A DNA stretch of 64,000 bases from UBA8941 sp963780545 (GCA_963780545.1 CAWACK010000024.1:17445-81444), one strand, 5' to 3'. Counted from the stretch's first letter, positions 8,521 to 17,444 are shown. Numbers and translations: made by a program. Notes: generated by a model not told the origin, from the sequence alone.

Positions 8521-8976
8521 TCGCTTCTCCTCACATAGCCGTCGAATGCTGTCGACCTATTCACTGAGCCGCATGCACATTAAAACACAACGGTCTGTAG
8601 ATCAACTAATCACAGTTGAGCGCGCGCTTTGGAAAATCTGGTAGCTATACTCAAGTTGCGGTATGCTAAATGGAATAAACAAAGGAGCAGTTTGAGAAGA
8701 TCCTCGCACGCGCATAGAATTCAATGGCGAGTCGCGAATGTGTATATTTGTATTCGAAGAATTACAAATGTAAACATCCACAATTAATATATAATTAACT
8801 CAACTCCGCCTGGGAATCAACCGATAAGTTGACCTCGGCTCCGAGTTGGGGAGCCATATAAGTACCAAGAAAATGGAGGGAAAAGGCTGTGAAATGGTTA
8901 GCACACTGGGAGATGGACTCTAAAAACTTCGCACGCGCACATACGGCGGACTCGTGGAATAATCGCGCGCGCCGAT
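8521..8976. other. Gene-free region with several CG tracts
   Basis: A gap of 456 bp in AT-rich sequence. It contains GCGCGCGC (8620-8627), GCACGCGCA (8706-8714), GCACGCGCACAT (8931-8942) and TCGCGCGCGC (8963-8972). The last is 5 bp from the stop of the next minus-strand gene. No coding remnant was recognised. Confidence 0.45.
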
Positions 8977-9492
8977 CTATTGGTGCATCCCATCAAGGAA
9001 CCACTTCGCGAGCGAAACCTCGTTCGTGTTTCCACGTTTTTCAACGTGGACGATGCCTCGCTCCGAAAGCGCAGCGACGACCCTATGCGTCTTCAGCCTC
9101 GTTAGACCAGATTCCTTCGTGATGAACTTCTGCAGGTATGTACCTCCGTGGGCATCGAGCACGCCAACTACCTTCCTCTCCTCGGGCTTTAAAGTTCGTA
9201 AGACGACGACAGCAACGTCTCTCCCATTACCAGATACGTAGTTCTTCATCTCTGGGAGCACGAGGAAGTAGATGACCCCCACCATGCTAGCGAGAACGGT
9301 GCTTAGAAAGAGCAGGGAGGAAAGCGGTATGATGAAGGGCAAGTCAGATGGGAATCCGCTAGCCAGAATCCCCTTGAGCACGCTCAGAGGCGACTCAGTG
9401 GGAGCAAAGATCAGCGCAAGGATGATCATTGAAACTGCAAGACCGGAGGTCGCCGTAAGGAGCATTATCAGCAGGACCCTGAGCTTATCCAA
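8977..9492 (-). CDS. Two-TM membrane protein with cytoplasmic winged-helix domain
   Basis: A 171-residue protein. Helices at about residues 5-30 and 52-80 (LLFLSTVLASMVGVIYFLV) are followed by a charged linker and a winged-helix-like domain (LKPEERKVVGVLDAHGG, FITKESGLTRLKTHRVVAALSERGIVHVEKRG). This layout, a membrane anchor with an MarR/DUF7343-like wHTH, is common in archaea and suggests a membrane-bound transcription regulator. The next gene (9533-10000) is also a small membrane protein on the same strand and the two may form a transcript. Confidence 0.75.
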   Translation of the reverse strand: MDKLRVLLIMLLTATSGLAVSMIILALIFAPTESPLSVLKGILASGFPSDLPFIIPLSSLLFLSTVLASMVGVIYFLVLPEMKNYVSGNGRDVAVVVLRTLKPEERKVVGVLDAHGGTYLQKFITKESGLTRLKTHRVVAALSERGIVHVEKRGNTNEVSLAKWFLDGMHQ

Positions 9493-9532
9493 CTCATCCG
9501 CTTCCTCCTACCCAAGAGCTAATCTCTATCCT

Positions 9533-10000
9533 TCATTTGAGTTCACCGGATCGAATTGGTTCGCCCTCAACAGACCCTGCACCTTTCGACGGTCTCCACC
9601 TTAGGGTCATTATGCCGCCCACAATACCCAGAATCGCGCCTAAAACGAAGCCCCCCGGGCCTAGAAAGCTAAGGACGGAGAAGACCATTATGAGTATGCC
9701 CCAAGTCTCCCGCTGACTCGGTTTCACTCGGAGCATCAGCGCCGATGTCAGCACTATGACTCCCGATATCAGTCCAAACAAACCCATCACCCCAACTATG
9801 CCGGATACCAATCGTGGCATAGCGGCGGCAGCGAGGTGTGGTGGTGGGCTGAGGTTAGTAAAGTCGAGATATGGAAGGACGAAGGCGGAAACGGCCACAA
9901 GTAACATGCCGCCCAACATTATCAGGATACCGCCCACGAGGGCGATTATTGAAGCAGTGCTCGGATAACCGGATGACGTCTTTTGTGTCATGTTAACCAC
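9533..10000 (-). CDS. Four-TM small membrane protein
   Basis: A 155-residue protein with four hydrophobic helices (IIALVGGILIMLGGMLLV, LVSGIVGVMGLFGLISGVIVLTSAL, WGILIMVFSVLSFLG, GFVLGAILGIVGGIMTLRW), rich in Gly. It resembles the DUF4064/DUF6114-type archaeal membrane proteins of unknown function. The start may be the second Met, three codons later. It lies 40 bp upstream of the membrane wHTH gene on the same strand. Confidence 0.65.
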   Translation of the reverse strand: MVNMTQKTSSGYPSTASIIALVGGILIMLGGMLLVAVSAFVLPYLDFTNLSPPPHLAAAAMPRLVSGIVGVMGLFGLISGVIVLTSALMLRVKPSQRETWGILIMVFSVLSFLGPGGFVLGAILGIVGGIMTLRWRPSKGAGSVEGEPIRSGELK

Positions 10001-10085
10001 AGCTGAAGTATAGATTTGAGCTAAGTAAATAGGTTCGGTGAAACAATCTTGATACCGTCTTCCATTTGATTGAAACGAAAATGAA

Positions 10086-10095
10086 ACGCGCGCGC
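10086..10095. repeat. Intergenic alternating CG tract
   Basis: ACGCGCGCGC lies in the divergent gap between the membrane protein start and the flavodoxin fragment. Confidence 0.45.
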
Positions 10096-10220
10096 CATTA
10101 GATTTTTAGAAAGAACTAACGTATACATATGAAATATTTGAACAAATTAATCATACGAGTGCGCTGTTCGATCGCATGATGCCAAGACAAATTCAAGTTT
10201 CTTGAAAAGTCGCGAGAAAC

Positions 10221-10553
10221 TTGACGCGCGTGCGAGACCCCGATTACGATCTGAGTAGCTTCGACGCAATTGTTTTAATGACTCACATCTGGGTGGATAA
10301 CCCAACCCCAGCGATGAATAGTTTCCTTAGGAAGGTGAACCTACAGGAGAAACGCGTAATACTGGGCGTCGTAGGTGCCGGGGATGAAAACCTTAAGGCG
10401 GCTGACAAGCTCACAAAGATGATCAAAAGTAAGGGTGGGGTTAATGGTGAGGTTGTCTACCTAAAAGGCGCGATCTTGAACCGCGTCGGAGAGCCTCTCT
10501 CAGAAAGCCATGTGAATGCTGAGGCTGAGAAGATTACCTCAAAGCTCTTATAA
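10221..10553 (+). pseudogene. Flavodoxin-fold protein lacking its N-terminal half
   Basis: The frame encodes only the C-terminal half of a flavodoxin-like protein: DYDLSSFDAIVLMTHIWVDN (the 60s/90s-loop region), PAMNSFLRKVNLQEKRVILG, then a C-terminal helix with SHVNAEAEKI. The N-terminal FMN-phosphate loop (TxTGxT) is absent, and no frame upstream restores it. The apparent start (TTG at 10221) lies inside an alternating tract, ACGCGCGTGCG (10224-10234), so the first residues (MTRVR) are probably not real protein. This looks like a 5'-deleted gene with a breakpoint at the CG tract. Confidence 0.6.
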
Positions 10554-10583
10554 ACTCAATTTACCGCTCTAGAACTTTCAGCT

Positions 10584-10595
10584 ATGCGCGCACAC
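10584..10595. repeat. Alternating CG tract after a stop codon
   Basis: ATGCGCGCACAC begins 31 bp after the flavodoxin-fragment stop. Confidence 0.4.
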
Positions 10596-10681
10596 CGATG
10601 GAGCCGAGGAGATTATGAGTGAATCGATCAAGCACTTACACGAAGTTTATCTAAGATGATAACCAGACCTCTTTCAGGTAA

Positions 10682-11227
10682 TTGATCTCGAGTCACCAGG
10701 GTAAGCACCTCGGGTTCCTGGCGAACCTAGGAGAATTCAGATTTAAGATCTGGTTATCAAATAACACCCTAAACTGCCTTAGGGAGATCGGGATCCGGGA
10801 GGGGCAAACCATACTAGACATCGGGTGTGGCTCAGGCACCTTCACGATTCCATCCACCTCCCTAGTGGGTGAAAAAGGGACAGTCTATGCCCTCGACGTC
10901 GATGAGGGAGCTTTAGATAAATTGCGGAGAAAAGCCGATGAAGCAGGTATAAAGAACGTTAAGATAATCCACTCCTCGGCGAATAATAATTTGAAGCTTG
11001 ATGATGTCTCCATCGACCAAGTCCTGTTGATGGATGTTCTTCAGGAGGTGTCTAACAGGGACCTGTTATTCGAGGAGGTTAGGAGAGTTCTCAAAGGCAA
11101 GGGATTGGTGACGATATTCCCGATGCACATGGACTATGATGAGGTTGTTAAGCTGATTGAATCGAAAGGCTTTGAATTACTGAGTAGAAAATTCGATGAT
11201 CACCTTCTTATATTCAAGAAAAAATGA
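10682..11227 (+). CDS. Class I SAM-dependent methyltransferase
   Basis: A 181-residue Rossmann-fold methyltransferase. Motif I is TILDIGCGSGTFTIP (about residues 43-57), motif II is VYALDVDEGALDKL, and VLLMDVLQEV is the motif IV region. The start is TTG at 10682, with GGT of a Shine-Dalgarno a few bases before. The N-terminal region (FLANLGEFRFKIWLSNNT) is typical of small archaeal UbiE-like methyltransferases that act on small molecules. The substrate is unknown. Confidence 0.85.
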   Translation: MISSHQGKHLGFLANLGEFRFKIWLSNNTLNCLREIGIREGQTILDIGCGSGTFTIPSTSLVGEKGTVYALDVDEGALDKLRRKADEAGIKNVKIIHSSANNNLKLDDVSIDQVLLMDVLQEVSNRDLLFEEVRRVLKGKGLVTIFPMHMDYDEVVKLIESKGFELLSRKFDDHLLIFKKK

Positions 11228-11523
11228 TTAAATGATTTGTTAATTAATGCCCGCACTTCATCATATGCGTAAATTTCCTTGATCTGTTGGATGGGGGGCA
11301 TTTTGCTAGAAGGTGAAGGGTTACTGTACACTAGGTTGCCATTAAATTCATTGAAGCGCACGCCGGTATGTCAACAAACTATTATTCTTGATAGTCGCCT
11401 TTTTCACCGAATCTTCCATAGCATTAAGGATTTATCCCGTAATTATGACTGTTTTACGTGGATTCAACAATAATATTTTTAACAATTTATACTTCCACTC
11501 TGCCCCATGAATATTGATAAGAA

Positions 11524-12966
11524 TTGATCAAAGAAACAGCTTGGAGATGGATAGACGACAACCAGAGTCACCTAAACTCCATCAGCGATGAGATATGGGG
11601 ATACGCGGAATATGGCCTCTGCGAGGAAAAATCAAGCCGACTACTCGCCGAAACCTTAAGGAAAAACGGCTTCCGAGTCCAACAAGGCGTCGCAGGGATG
11701 CCCACAGCCATACTAGCCGAGAAAGGACAAGGTACACCCATGGTAGCTGTCATGGGGGAATACGATGCCCTACCCAACCTAAGTAACAAACCAGTACCTC
11801 GGAAAGAACCCCTTATAGTTGGGGGAATGGGTCACGGATGCGGCCACAACATTCATGGCACAACAGCCCTCGCAGCAGCTATAGCCGCCGGTGAAGCTCT
11901 GGAGAAACATGACCTGAAGGGAACTATTCGGTTTTATGGGACGCCGGCTGAAGAGAACTTCAGCGGGAAGATGATCATGGTCAATCACAGTCTATTCGAT
12001 GATATAGATGCTGTCTTGAGCCATCACCCAGGAGAACTCAATGTGGCCAGTCTGGCCAGCAGCAACGTGATAAGCGGCGCACACTTTCACTTCCACGGGA
12101 AATCAAGTCACGCAGCTGCGAACCCCGAGGCCGGCAGAAGCGCCCTCGATGCAGTCGAACTCATGAACGTCGGTGTGAACTATCTCCGCGAACACATCAT
12201 CCCTGAGGCCAGAATCCACTACGTCATCGAAGCTGGTGGGGGTCAACCTAACGTAGTTCCTGACTACGCTCGAAGCTACTACTACATAAGGGCCCCCGAG
12301 CAAGCCCTTCTTGAACCCATCAAACAGCGGGTGATGAAGATAGCTGAGGGAGCCGCGCTGATGACTGAGACGAGACTGGAAGCAGACATGAGCTGGGGTG
12401 GGTACCATAAGATACCTAACAAGGTTCTTAGCGAAGTCATCACAGCTAATATGAGGCTAGTCGGTCCACAAAAATATAGTTCGGAGGACTATGAGTTCGC
12501 AGCGGAGATCGCTAAGAGCATACCAATCGAAGACAGGGAGACGAGTCTGAGGAAGGGTAAGGTTCCTAACTGGGAAAAGTACGTGAACCAGGACCTAGTG
12601 ACGGAGATCTTCGACGCTTGGGATGATGGGACCACGAGCCCCGGAAGCACAGATGTAGCCGATGTCAGCTGGATAACGCCGACCCTGGAGTTTGTAACTA
12701 CCTGTAATGTTAATGGCGCTCCCGGTCACAGTTGGCAGTTTACTGCATGCAGTGGATCAGGCATAGGCCATAAGAGTCTATTATTCGCCTCCAAAGCCAT
12801 GGCTGGTTCACTCCTTGATTTATTAACGACCCCTAAATTACTGAGGGATGCGAAGGAGGAATATGTGAAACGGCTTCGGGGTAGAGAGTATAAGCGAGAC
12901 CCTTCTATTGAGGCGCCGCTCGATGAAGCCAGAGAGTTAGCGAAGGCCTATGAAGGCAAAAAGTAA
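11524..12966 (+). CDS. M20 family amidohydrolase (AbgB / p-aminobenzoyl-glutamate utilization B-like)
   Basis: A 480-residue metal-dependent amidohydrolase. Near the N-terminus are MVAVMGEYDALPNL (metal Asp region), GGMGHGCGHNIHGTTAL and FYGTPAEENFSGK (catalytic Glu pair). The lid domain starts at SGAHFHFHGKSSHAAANPE, and the C-terminal metal His falls in HSWQFTACSGSGIGHK. These follow the AbgB order, and the length is normal for AbgB. The start is TTG at 11524, about 38 bp after a TATA-like TTTATACTT. It would cleave N-acyl or aminobenzoyl amino acids in the cytoplasm. Confidence 0.9.
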   Translation: MIKETAWRWIDDNQSHLNSISDEIWGYAEYGLCEEKSSRLLAETLRKNGFRVQQGVAGMPTAILAEKGQGTPMVAVMGEYDALPNLSNKPVPRKEPLIVGGMGHGCGHNIHGTTALAAAIAAGEALEKHDLKGTIRFYGTPAEENFSGKMIMVNHSLFDDIDAVLSHHPGELNVASLASSNVISGAHFHFHGKSSHAAANPEAGRSALDAVELMNVGVNYLREHIIPEARIHYVIEAGGGQPNVVPDYARSYYYIRAPEQALLEPIKQRVMKIAEGAALMTETRLEADMSWGGYHKIPNKVLSEVITANMRLVGPQKYSSEDYEFAAEIAKSIPIEDRETSLRKGKVPNWEKYVNQDLVTEIFDAWDDGTTSPGSTDVADVSWITPTLEFVTTCNVNGAPGHSWQFTACSGSGIGHKSLLFASKAMAGSLLDLLTTPKLLRDAKEEYVKRLRGREYKRDPSIEAPLDEARELAKAYEGKK

Positions 12967-13295
12967 ATTCACGTGCGCCTTGATAAACTTAATAATAATC
13001 GCCCTCATCATCTTCCTGTCGACTAGGTAGATCTTTAAGACAAAGCTAAAGTAAGCAGATTAGACGCAGACACACTTTCCCAAGGTTTTAATTAGGTCTG
13101 CAAGTATTTGTGCGCGCATCGACTTCTTATCAGTAGAGAAGTTTTGCTTCGATGTATAGCCGGTACCTCACTCTTCTCCTAGGTGGTATGTCTCTTATTC
13201 GTGTGCACACGAAATAACCAGATGCCATTAACCAAATTATTTACTTTATGAACACATCAGTAATTCTTATCTGATGCCATGTAGGGTTTAGATTT
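12967..13295. other. Gap upstream of the TPP riboswitch
   Basis: No gene was recognised. It holds TGTGCGCGCAT (13109-13119) and AT-rich sequence with the likely thiW promoter (a TATA-like TTTACTTTATG at about 13240-13250). Confidence 0.4.
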
Positions 13296-13378
13296 GAAGG
13301 GGAGCTGGGAATCATCCCGGCTGAGAGGACGGTAAACGTCGACCCTTAGAACCTGATCCGGATAATACCGGCGGAGGA
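13296..13378 (+). ncRNA. TPP (THI-box) riboswitch
   Basis: The conserved THI-element blocks are present in order: GGGGAGCT, GGCTGAGAGGA, ACCCTTAGAACCTGATCCGG and ATAATACCGGCGGAGGAA. The CTGAGA core, the ACCTGATC J2/4 pyrophosphate side and the closing CCGG stems are intact. The 3' end (GGAGG at about 13373-13377) is also a good Shine-Dalgarno 9 bp before the thiW ATG. Folding of P1 on TPP binding would hide the ribosome site, so translational repression of thiW by thiamine pyrophosphate is expected. Confidence 0.93.
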
Positions 13379-13385
13379 AAAAAGG

Positions 13386-13970
13386 ATGGAAAACAGATCA
13401 AATCCAATTAGCAAGAAATCAGAACTTCTAAACGTTTTGATTACCCTATTGAATGAGCCAACCGCAAATGCTGGGTCTAAACAATCTTCCACCAGGAAGC
13501 TTGCACTTGCAGCAGTATTAACAGCGCTGAGTGTCGTCTTAGGATCACTAAGCATCCCAGTGGGCGTAACTAAGGTTGCCCCATCACAGCACATGATAAA
13601 CGCGATAGCCGGTGTGTTGCTAGGCCCATGGTATGCTGTGGTGATGGCGATCATGACTGCGACAATCCGAGTTAGCCTCGGAGTCGGTACGATATATGCT
13701 TACCCTGGTAGCATCTTCGGTGGGTTGATAGTCGGGTTAGTCTACAGATACATTAAGAAGACGGACTACGCCGCGTTGATGGAGCCTATTGGAACGGTTG
13801 TGATCGGCGCAACGTTAAGCGCGCTCGTGGTCTCACCCCTTATAGGTGGATCCGCCACACTCGGCTTCTTCTGGCTCGCCTTTGCCGCCAGCTGCATCCC
13901 CGGCTCGATACTGGGTTTCCTAATTATCAAATTGCTACGAAGATCGGGTGTTGACACGTACTTCGTTTGA
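13386..13970 (+). CDS. thiW: ThiW-type ECF transporter S component for thiamine precursor
   Basis: A 194-residue membrane protein. After a polar N-terminus of about 35 residues it has STRKLALAAVLTALSVVLGS, then IPVGVTKVAPSQHMINAIAG and GPWYAVVMAIMTATIRVSLG, a signature of ThiW. A TPP riboswitch sits directly upstream, which agrees with a thiamine or thiazole substrate. The ATG at 13386 is fixed by the riboswitch GGAGG. It would need EcfA/EcfT modules encoded elsewhere. Confidence 0.9.
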   Translation: MENRSNPISKKSELLNVLITLLNEPTANAGSKQSSTRKLALAAVLTALSVVLGSLSIPVGVTKVAPSQHMINAIAGVLLGPWYAVVMAIMTATIRVSLGVGTIYAYPGSIFGGLIVGLVYRYIKKTDYAALMEPIGTVVIGATLSALVVSPLIGGSATLGFFWLAFAASCIPGSILGFLIIKLLRRSGVDTYFV

Positions 13971-14112
13971 ATGCGTGCGTGAGAGACATATCATGACCAC
14001 GGGCGCGTGCACCCATTTCGATTATTGGTGGAGGTAGGTGAGTTTTACCATGGGGAGAACTAGTTTGTTGCCGAGTTTTTCCGAGAGAGTGAGCTAAAAG
14101 ACCGATACCCTT

Positions 14113-14124
14113 TCGCGCGCGCGA
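14113..14124. repeat. Intergenic CG palindrome
   Basis: TCGCGCGCGCGA, a perfect 12-bp palindrome, lies in the gap downstream of thiW. Two further alternating tracts (13971-13981, directly after the thiW stop, and 14001-14014) lie in the same gap. Confidence 0.45.
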
Positions 14125-14176
14125 TCTGGGTATATGTGTGATCCAGAATAATTAATACGAGTTGGGGAAAAGAAAG

Positions 14177-14347
14177 ATGACTCCTGAACAGGCTAGAGAA
14201 ATCCTGAAACGTATACGAAACCGTGCAGACGTATCTTCAGAGTCTAATGAGGGTATCTATCTTAGCGCCGGTGAGTGGGACTGGGGAAACGAAGGAGAGC
14301 TCGTTCCATTGATCATGGAGATGTGTAAGGAAATGAAGCCAAATTAG
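14177..14347 (+). CDS. Small acidic hypothetical protein
   Basis: A 56-residue frame from ATG 14177: MTPEQAREILKRIRNRADVS, then a polar region and GEWDWGNEGELVPLIMEMCK. An upstream TTG at 14162 is possible. The amphipathic helices and acidic C-terminus look protein-like; no family was recognised. Confidence 0.4.
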   Translation: MTPEQAREILKRIRNRADVSSESNEGIYLSAGEWDWGNEGELVPLIMEMCKEMKPN

Positions 14348-14387
14348 TCCAAGTAAAACTCACGGTTATGGAATATTAGTCACTCGA

Positions 14388-14399
14388 ATGCGCGCGCAT
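14388..14399. repeat. Intergenic CG palindrome
   Basis: ATGCGCGCGCAT is a perfect 12-bp palindrome 41 bp after the stop of the small acidic protein. Confidence 0.45.
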
Positions 14400-14554
14400 A
14401 GCTATGAGGTAAATATCAAATAATCAATTCTTCCAAGCACGGGATCAAACGGCGTCATCGATGCTCTTAATCAGGCATTTGCTTCGCTTAATGAATTCGA
14501 TCTTCACGTCTTTGACAAAATATCATCTCATATCACACGCACTTGCACCTATTC

Positions 14555-14728
14555 TTATTTAGCAATTGTTTCAAGCCACTCCCGCTGAGCCCAAAGTGCA
14601 CACCCGCCCGAAGTCTCAGGAAGCTGGGGGTGCTTCTCACGAATCCTCCTCAGGAAACCTGACCCCAGCGCCTCCCTAAGAGACGTGTCCCTCAGATTCA
14701 TATCTGAGTAGGGTATAAACAAGCATGC
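14555..14728 (-). pseudogene. C-terminal remnant of a radical SAM/SPASM protein
   Basis: About 57 codons on the minus strand read ACLFIPYSDMNLRDTSLREA, then FLRRIREKHPQLPETSGGCA and LWAQREWLETIAK to a TAA at 14555-14557. The pattern PxSD-NLRD-SLREA...LR...GGCALWAQREWLE matches the auxiliary-cluster C-terminus of radical SAM/SPASM maturases. A TGA closes the frame directly upstream and no CxxxCxxC core is found, so only the tail remains. Confidence 0.5.
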
Positions 14729-14899
14729 TCAAGCCTTCGATAGCTTTAGAGTAGTTATTGAACTTGTTGAGGCCATCAAGGTAGGCCTGGAAGCTCCCGA
14801 ACTTCCACCTGATGGTCTACATCTGATGAGCATTGAAGATTGTGGCTTATCCGCGTGCGGTTTGGAGCTCGCAGAATCGTATGTTGGGTTATCACAATG

Positions 14900-15013
14900 A
14901 TGTCTTGGATGCCGAGGAGTTCCATAGGCAGAGATATGCTCGGTGGAGATTTGAAGGAGCAGTTCACTCAGATGCTTCGTGACCTTCGTGAAGCAAAGAA
15001 GCAGAACAATTAA
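14900..15013 (+). CDS. Possible 37-residue small protein or remnant
   Basis: The frame ATG 14900 to TAA 15013 ends in a helix-like, charged stretch (LKEQFTQMLRDLREAKKQNN). It follows another open stretch in a different frame (about 14726-14900), so the two may be decayed parts of one gene. Confidence 0.2.
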   Translation: MSWMPRSSIGRDMLGGDLKEQFTQMLRDLREAKKQNN

Positions 15014-15399
15014 GCGGTGTTAGAGTGTGAATGTGCGCATGTTATGAAGCCTTGTAGGTCTTCATCTATACATGTATATGCGGTTTGTCGATAGTGTGCG
15101 GATTGTCGCTACTTTCCGGTGGACGCGCACTTTCATATGCACAATCTATGAATCCGTAATCGATTTACTTAATATACGATTTAAACAATCCTGATTCAAC
15201 CAGCTTGGTAGAGCTGGCCTCAGGGAACAACTAGATGCTGAAACAGCAACCAGTGGACAATGGGGCCCATTGGGCCCCCATGCTCAAAATACTACAACGG
15301 GACTCCGTGCAGAAGGAGCGTACGCGTGCACGCTTTTAAGCAGTGGTAAATGCTAATTTTCATTACGCACTCATGTTTCCAAGGTTTTATGAGATTCCT

Positions 15400-15412
15400 C
15401 GCGCGCGCGCAT
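15400..15412. repeat. Intergenic alternating CG tract
   Basis: CGCGCGCGCGCAT, among the longest pure CG runs in the window, lies about 145 bp beyond the stop of the MFS gene. Confidence 0.45.
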
Positions 15413-15556
15413 CTGTATTATTCAGTTGAAGCAAATTCTCTAGTTTATTGTTTATTTAATAATATTCGCAGACTTCATGTTTTCCTTCACTAGATACTAT
15501 TCTTCGTTATCAATCGGTGCGTGCTCAACGCGTACTAGCCTTGGGTTTGGACTATT

Positions 15557-16783
15557 TTAGATCCTTCTGCTACTCTCCCTTACGACAAGCATCAGCAGGA
15601 AGGATGCGATCGCGGAGAAAGTTAGGAACCACCAGGCATCGGTATAGGCACCAGACGAGTCGACTATGAAGCCGAAGATGGGTGGGCCAAATATATTACC
15701 CAGTAGGTTGATGGTTGTGGAGTATCCCACTGCTAAGCCGGTCACCTCAGCACTGGCGAACTCCGATACGAGGACGAAGTTGAGGCCAGCCCAACCTATA
15801 GCTCCAAACCCGAAGATAGTGAAGACGATTACTAAAATAGAGTATGAGGTGCCGGATGTAATGACCTGCATAAGAGTCGAGGTAATCGCTACTGTGGCTG
15901 CGACAAGTAGGAGAGGTTTTCGCCTGCTTCCCCCAAACACTCGGTCGCTGATAGCTCCGAAAAATGGTTTTCCTACGGCGCCTCCACCGTTTGCTAAGGC
16001 GAGGAAACCCGCAGCCACGGCTACCGTCATACCCAATGACGACTTAAGGAAGACGACAAGGTAGGCTATCAGCGAGAATTCAACTGTAGAGAGACCGAGG
16101 GCAGTGAGACTGACTAGGAGAATGTTCCGATCCAGAATCACTGACCTGAGTTTATCCCATGAAGCATCGTCTCCTCTCTCCGACGTTATCGTGGTCGAAG
16201 CCGAATCTTTCTCCCTGTATAGCGTGTAGGAAACCAACGCAAATCCGATGCTAACTATCCCAGTTGCTGTGAATGCAGATCTCCACCCCAGTGAGAGGGC
16301 TAATGCGGGTAGGGTTGAGGCAGTGAGAATACCAGCGAGGTTCATGGCTGTCTGGTTGATCCCGATTGCAGTGCCCCTTTCTTTCATTTGGAACCACTGA
16401 ACGATTGCCTTCATCGCGGTAGTGGGAAAGCAGCCGCATCCGAGGCCTATTAGGAAGAGAATGACTAGAACCGACGCTAGACTTTGGGCGATTAGCATAA
16501 GAAGCGCGAACATTCCCGCTGAGAATGTGCCGATGAAGAGCATCTTCTTTACCCCTATCCTGTCGGCTAGCCAACCCGCGGGAGTCTGAGCAACTGTGTA
16601 GCCGATGGCTGATGCTGAACTGAGGAAACCAACCTCGGTCAATGAAAGCTTGAGGTCCCCCGCCATGAGTGGTGTGAGTGGTGATGCGGTCATTCTCACC
16701 ATGTAAACTGCCGTATAGCTGAGCCAGGCTAGCACCAATACTACCCATCGGTAGCTACCGCTGCTAGAATCGTCTCCAGCCAT
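15557..16783 (-). CDS. MFS transporter
   Basis: A 408-residue protein with about 12 helices. The loop 2-3 motif A is present as AGWLADRIGVKKMLFIG (about residues 61-77), a second copy lies in loop 8-9 (FFGAISDRVFGG), and the mid loop is polar. The N-terminus (YRWVVLVLAWLSYTAVYMVR) resembles anion/organophosphate symporters of the ACS/OPA type. The substrate is unknown. It is not obviously in an operon. Confidence 0.9.
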   Translation of the reverse strand: MAGDDSSSGSYRWVVLVLAWLSYTAVYMVRMTASPLTPLMAGDLKLSLTEVGFLSSASAIGYTVAQTPAGWLADRIGVKKMLFIGTFSAGMFALLMLIAQSLASVLVILFLIGLGCGCFPTTAMKAIVQWFQMKERGTAIGINQTAMNLAGILTASTLPALALSLGWRSAFTATGIVSIGFALVSYTLYREKDSASTTITSERGDDASWDKLRSVILDRNILLVSLTALGLSTVEFSLIAYLVVFLKSSLGMTVAVAAGFLALANGGGAVGKPFFGAISDRVFGGSRRKPLLLVAATVAITSTLMQVITSGTSYSILVIVFTIFGFGAIGWAGLNFVLVSEFASAEVTGLAVGYSTTINLLGNIFGPPIFGFIVDSSGAYTDAWWFLTFSAIASFLLMLVVRESSRRI

Positions 16784-16873
16784 TCCTCAGAAAACAGCTG
16801 TTGTTGAATAAAAAATGTCACACATCAAGTGCACTCATGTTGTAGTGGGTAATAAAGTCACATTGTCGATAAT

Positions 16874-16995
16874 GCCTCAGACACTGTCCACTGGAGGCAC
16901 ATCTTGAGGGGAAACAGGTTACCGCTTATGAAGCGATTTCTGTAGGCATTGTGTTAGGTGTTGTGATTCTAGTCTGGCTACGAAGAAGAGATTAA
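16874..16995 (+). pseudogene. Possible remnant of a membrane protein tail
   Basis: An open frame without a clear start ends with LEGKQVTAYEAISVGIVLGV and VILVWLRRRD at TAA 16993-16995: one transmembrane helix plus a basic cytoplasmic end. It resembles the C-terminal anchor of a larger membrane protein whose body is missing. Confidence 0.2.
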
Positions 16996-17009
16996 AAAAA
17001 TTCCCGAGC

Positions 17010-17444
17010 TTATTTTTCCTTTATTTTTTTAGTTGTTCTCTTAAACTTCATTGGGATTAAATCAGATATCTTTACCTTGAAGGGATCGTCTAAGGAACCA
17101 ACGATAACCCAAGTATCCAAAGAAAAATCACTTATCAATTCCCTGCATCTACCGCATGGGCTAAGCAACTCGTATTTTCCTTTTCCGTCACCCCAAATTG
17201 CCACGATAGTCTCAAACTTCCTATCCCCATGGGCTACAGCGTGGCAGATGGCTGCAACTTCTCCACACACGTCGGCGAAACCGACATTCGCATTAGTGTG
17301 AATCCCGGTATAGATCTTTTTACTTGTTGTTCGTAGTGCGGATGCGACCTCATGGACATCATCTAGGTGGAAGCTATCAGCAGTTTTCTTCGCTGCTTCA
17401 ATTAATTCGAAGTCTTCTTCAGACAGCTTGATTTTTGATTCCAT
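17010..17444 (-). CDS. Cytidine deaminase-like zinc protein
   Basis: A 144-residue deaminase-fold protein. The zinc and catalytic residues are C60 and E62 (DVCGEVAA, corresponding to the CAE motif) and PCGRC (C97, C100). NANVGF before C60 matches the substrate-binding NAxxG. The pattern fits the cytidine deaminase/blasticidin-S deaminase group, which deaminates cytidine-type nucleosides. The Lys-rich C-terminus (KRTTKKIKEK) is an extra. Confidence 0.8.
   Translation of the reverse strand: MESKIKLSEEDFELIEAAKKTADSFHLDDVHEVASALRTTSKKIYTGIHTNANVGFADVCGEVAAICHAVAHGDRKFETIVAIWGDGKGKYELLSPCGRCRELISDFSLDTWVIVGSLDDPFKVKISDLIPMKFKRTTKKIKEK

Larger units (their letters stand above)
14348..15556. other. 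1.2-kb gene-debris region
   Basis: The stretch holds no intact gene. It contains a radical-SAM C-terminal remnant (14555-14728), a weak 37-codon frame (14900-15013) and several CG tracts: ATGCGCGCGCAT (14388-14399, perfect palindrome), ATGTGCGCAT (15031-15040), a GCGTACGCGTGCACGC stretch at about 15318-15333 and CGCGCGCGCGCAT (15400-15412). It looks like a site of gene loss. Confidence 0.5.

Noticed and set aside
8889..9122. 77-codon plus-strand ORF
   Set aside because: Its second half is antisense to the membrane wHTH gene and its composition (Arg/Ser/His-rich) is typical of a shadow frame.
11279..11473. 64-codon ORF between the methyltransferase and M20 genes
   Set aside because: No ribosome site, no protein-like pattern and AT-driven composition; most likely chance.
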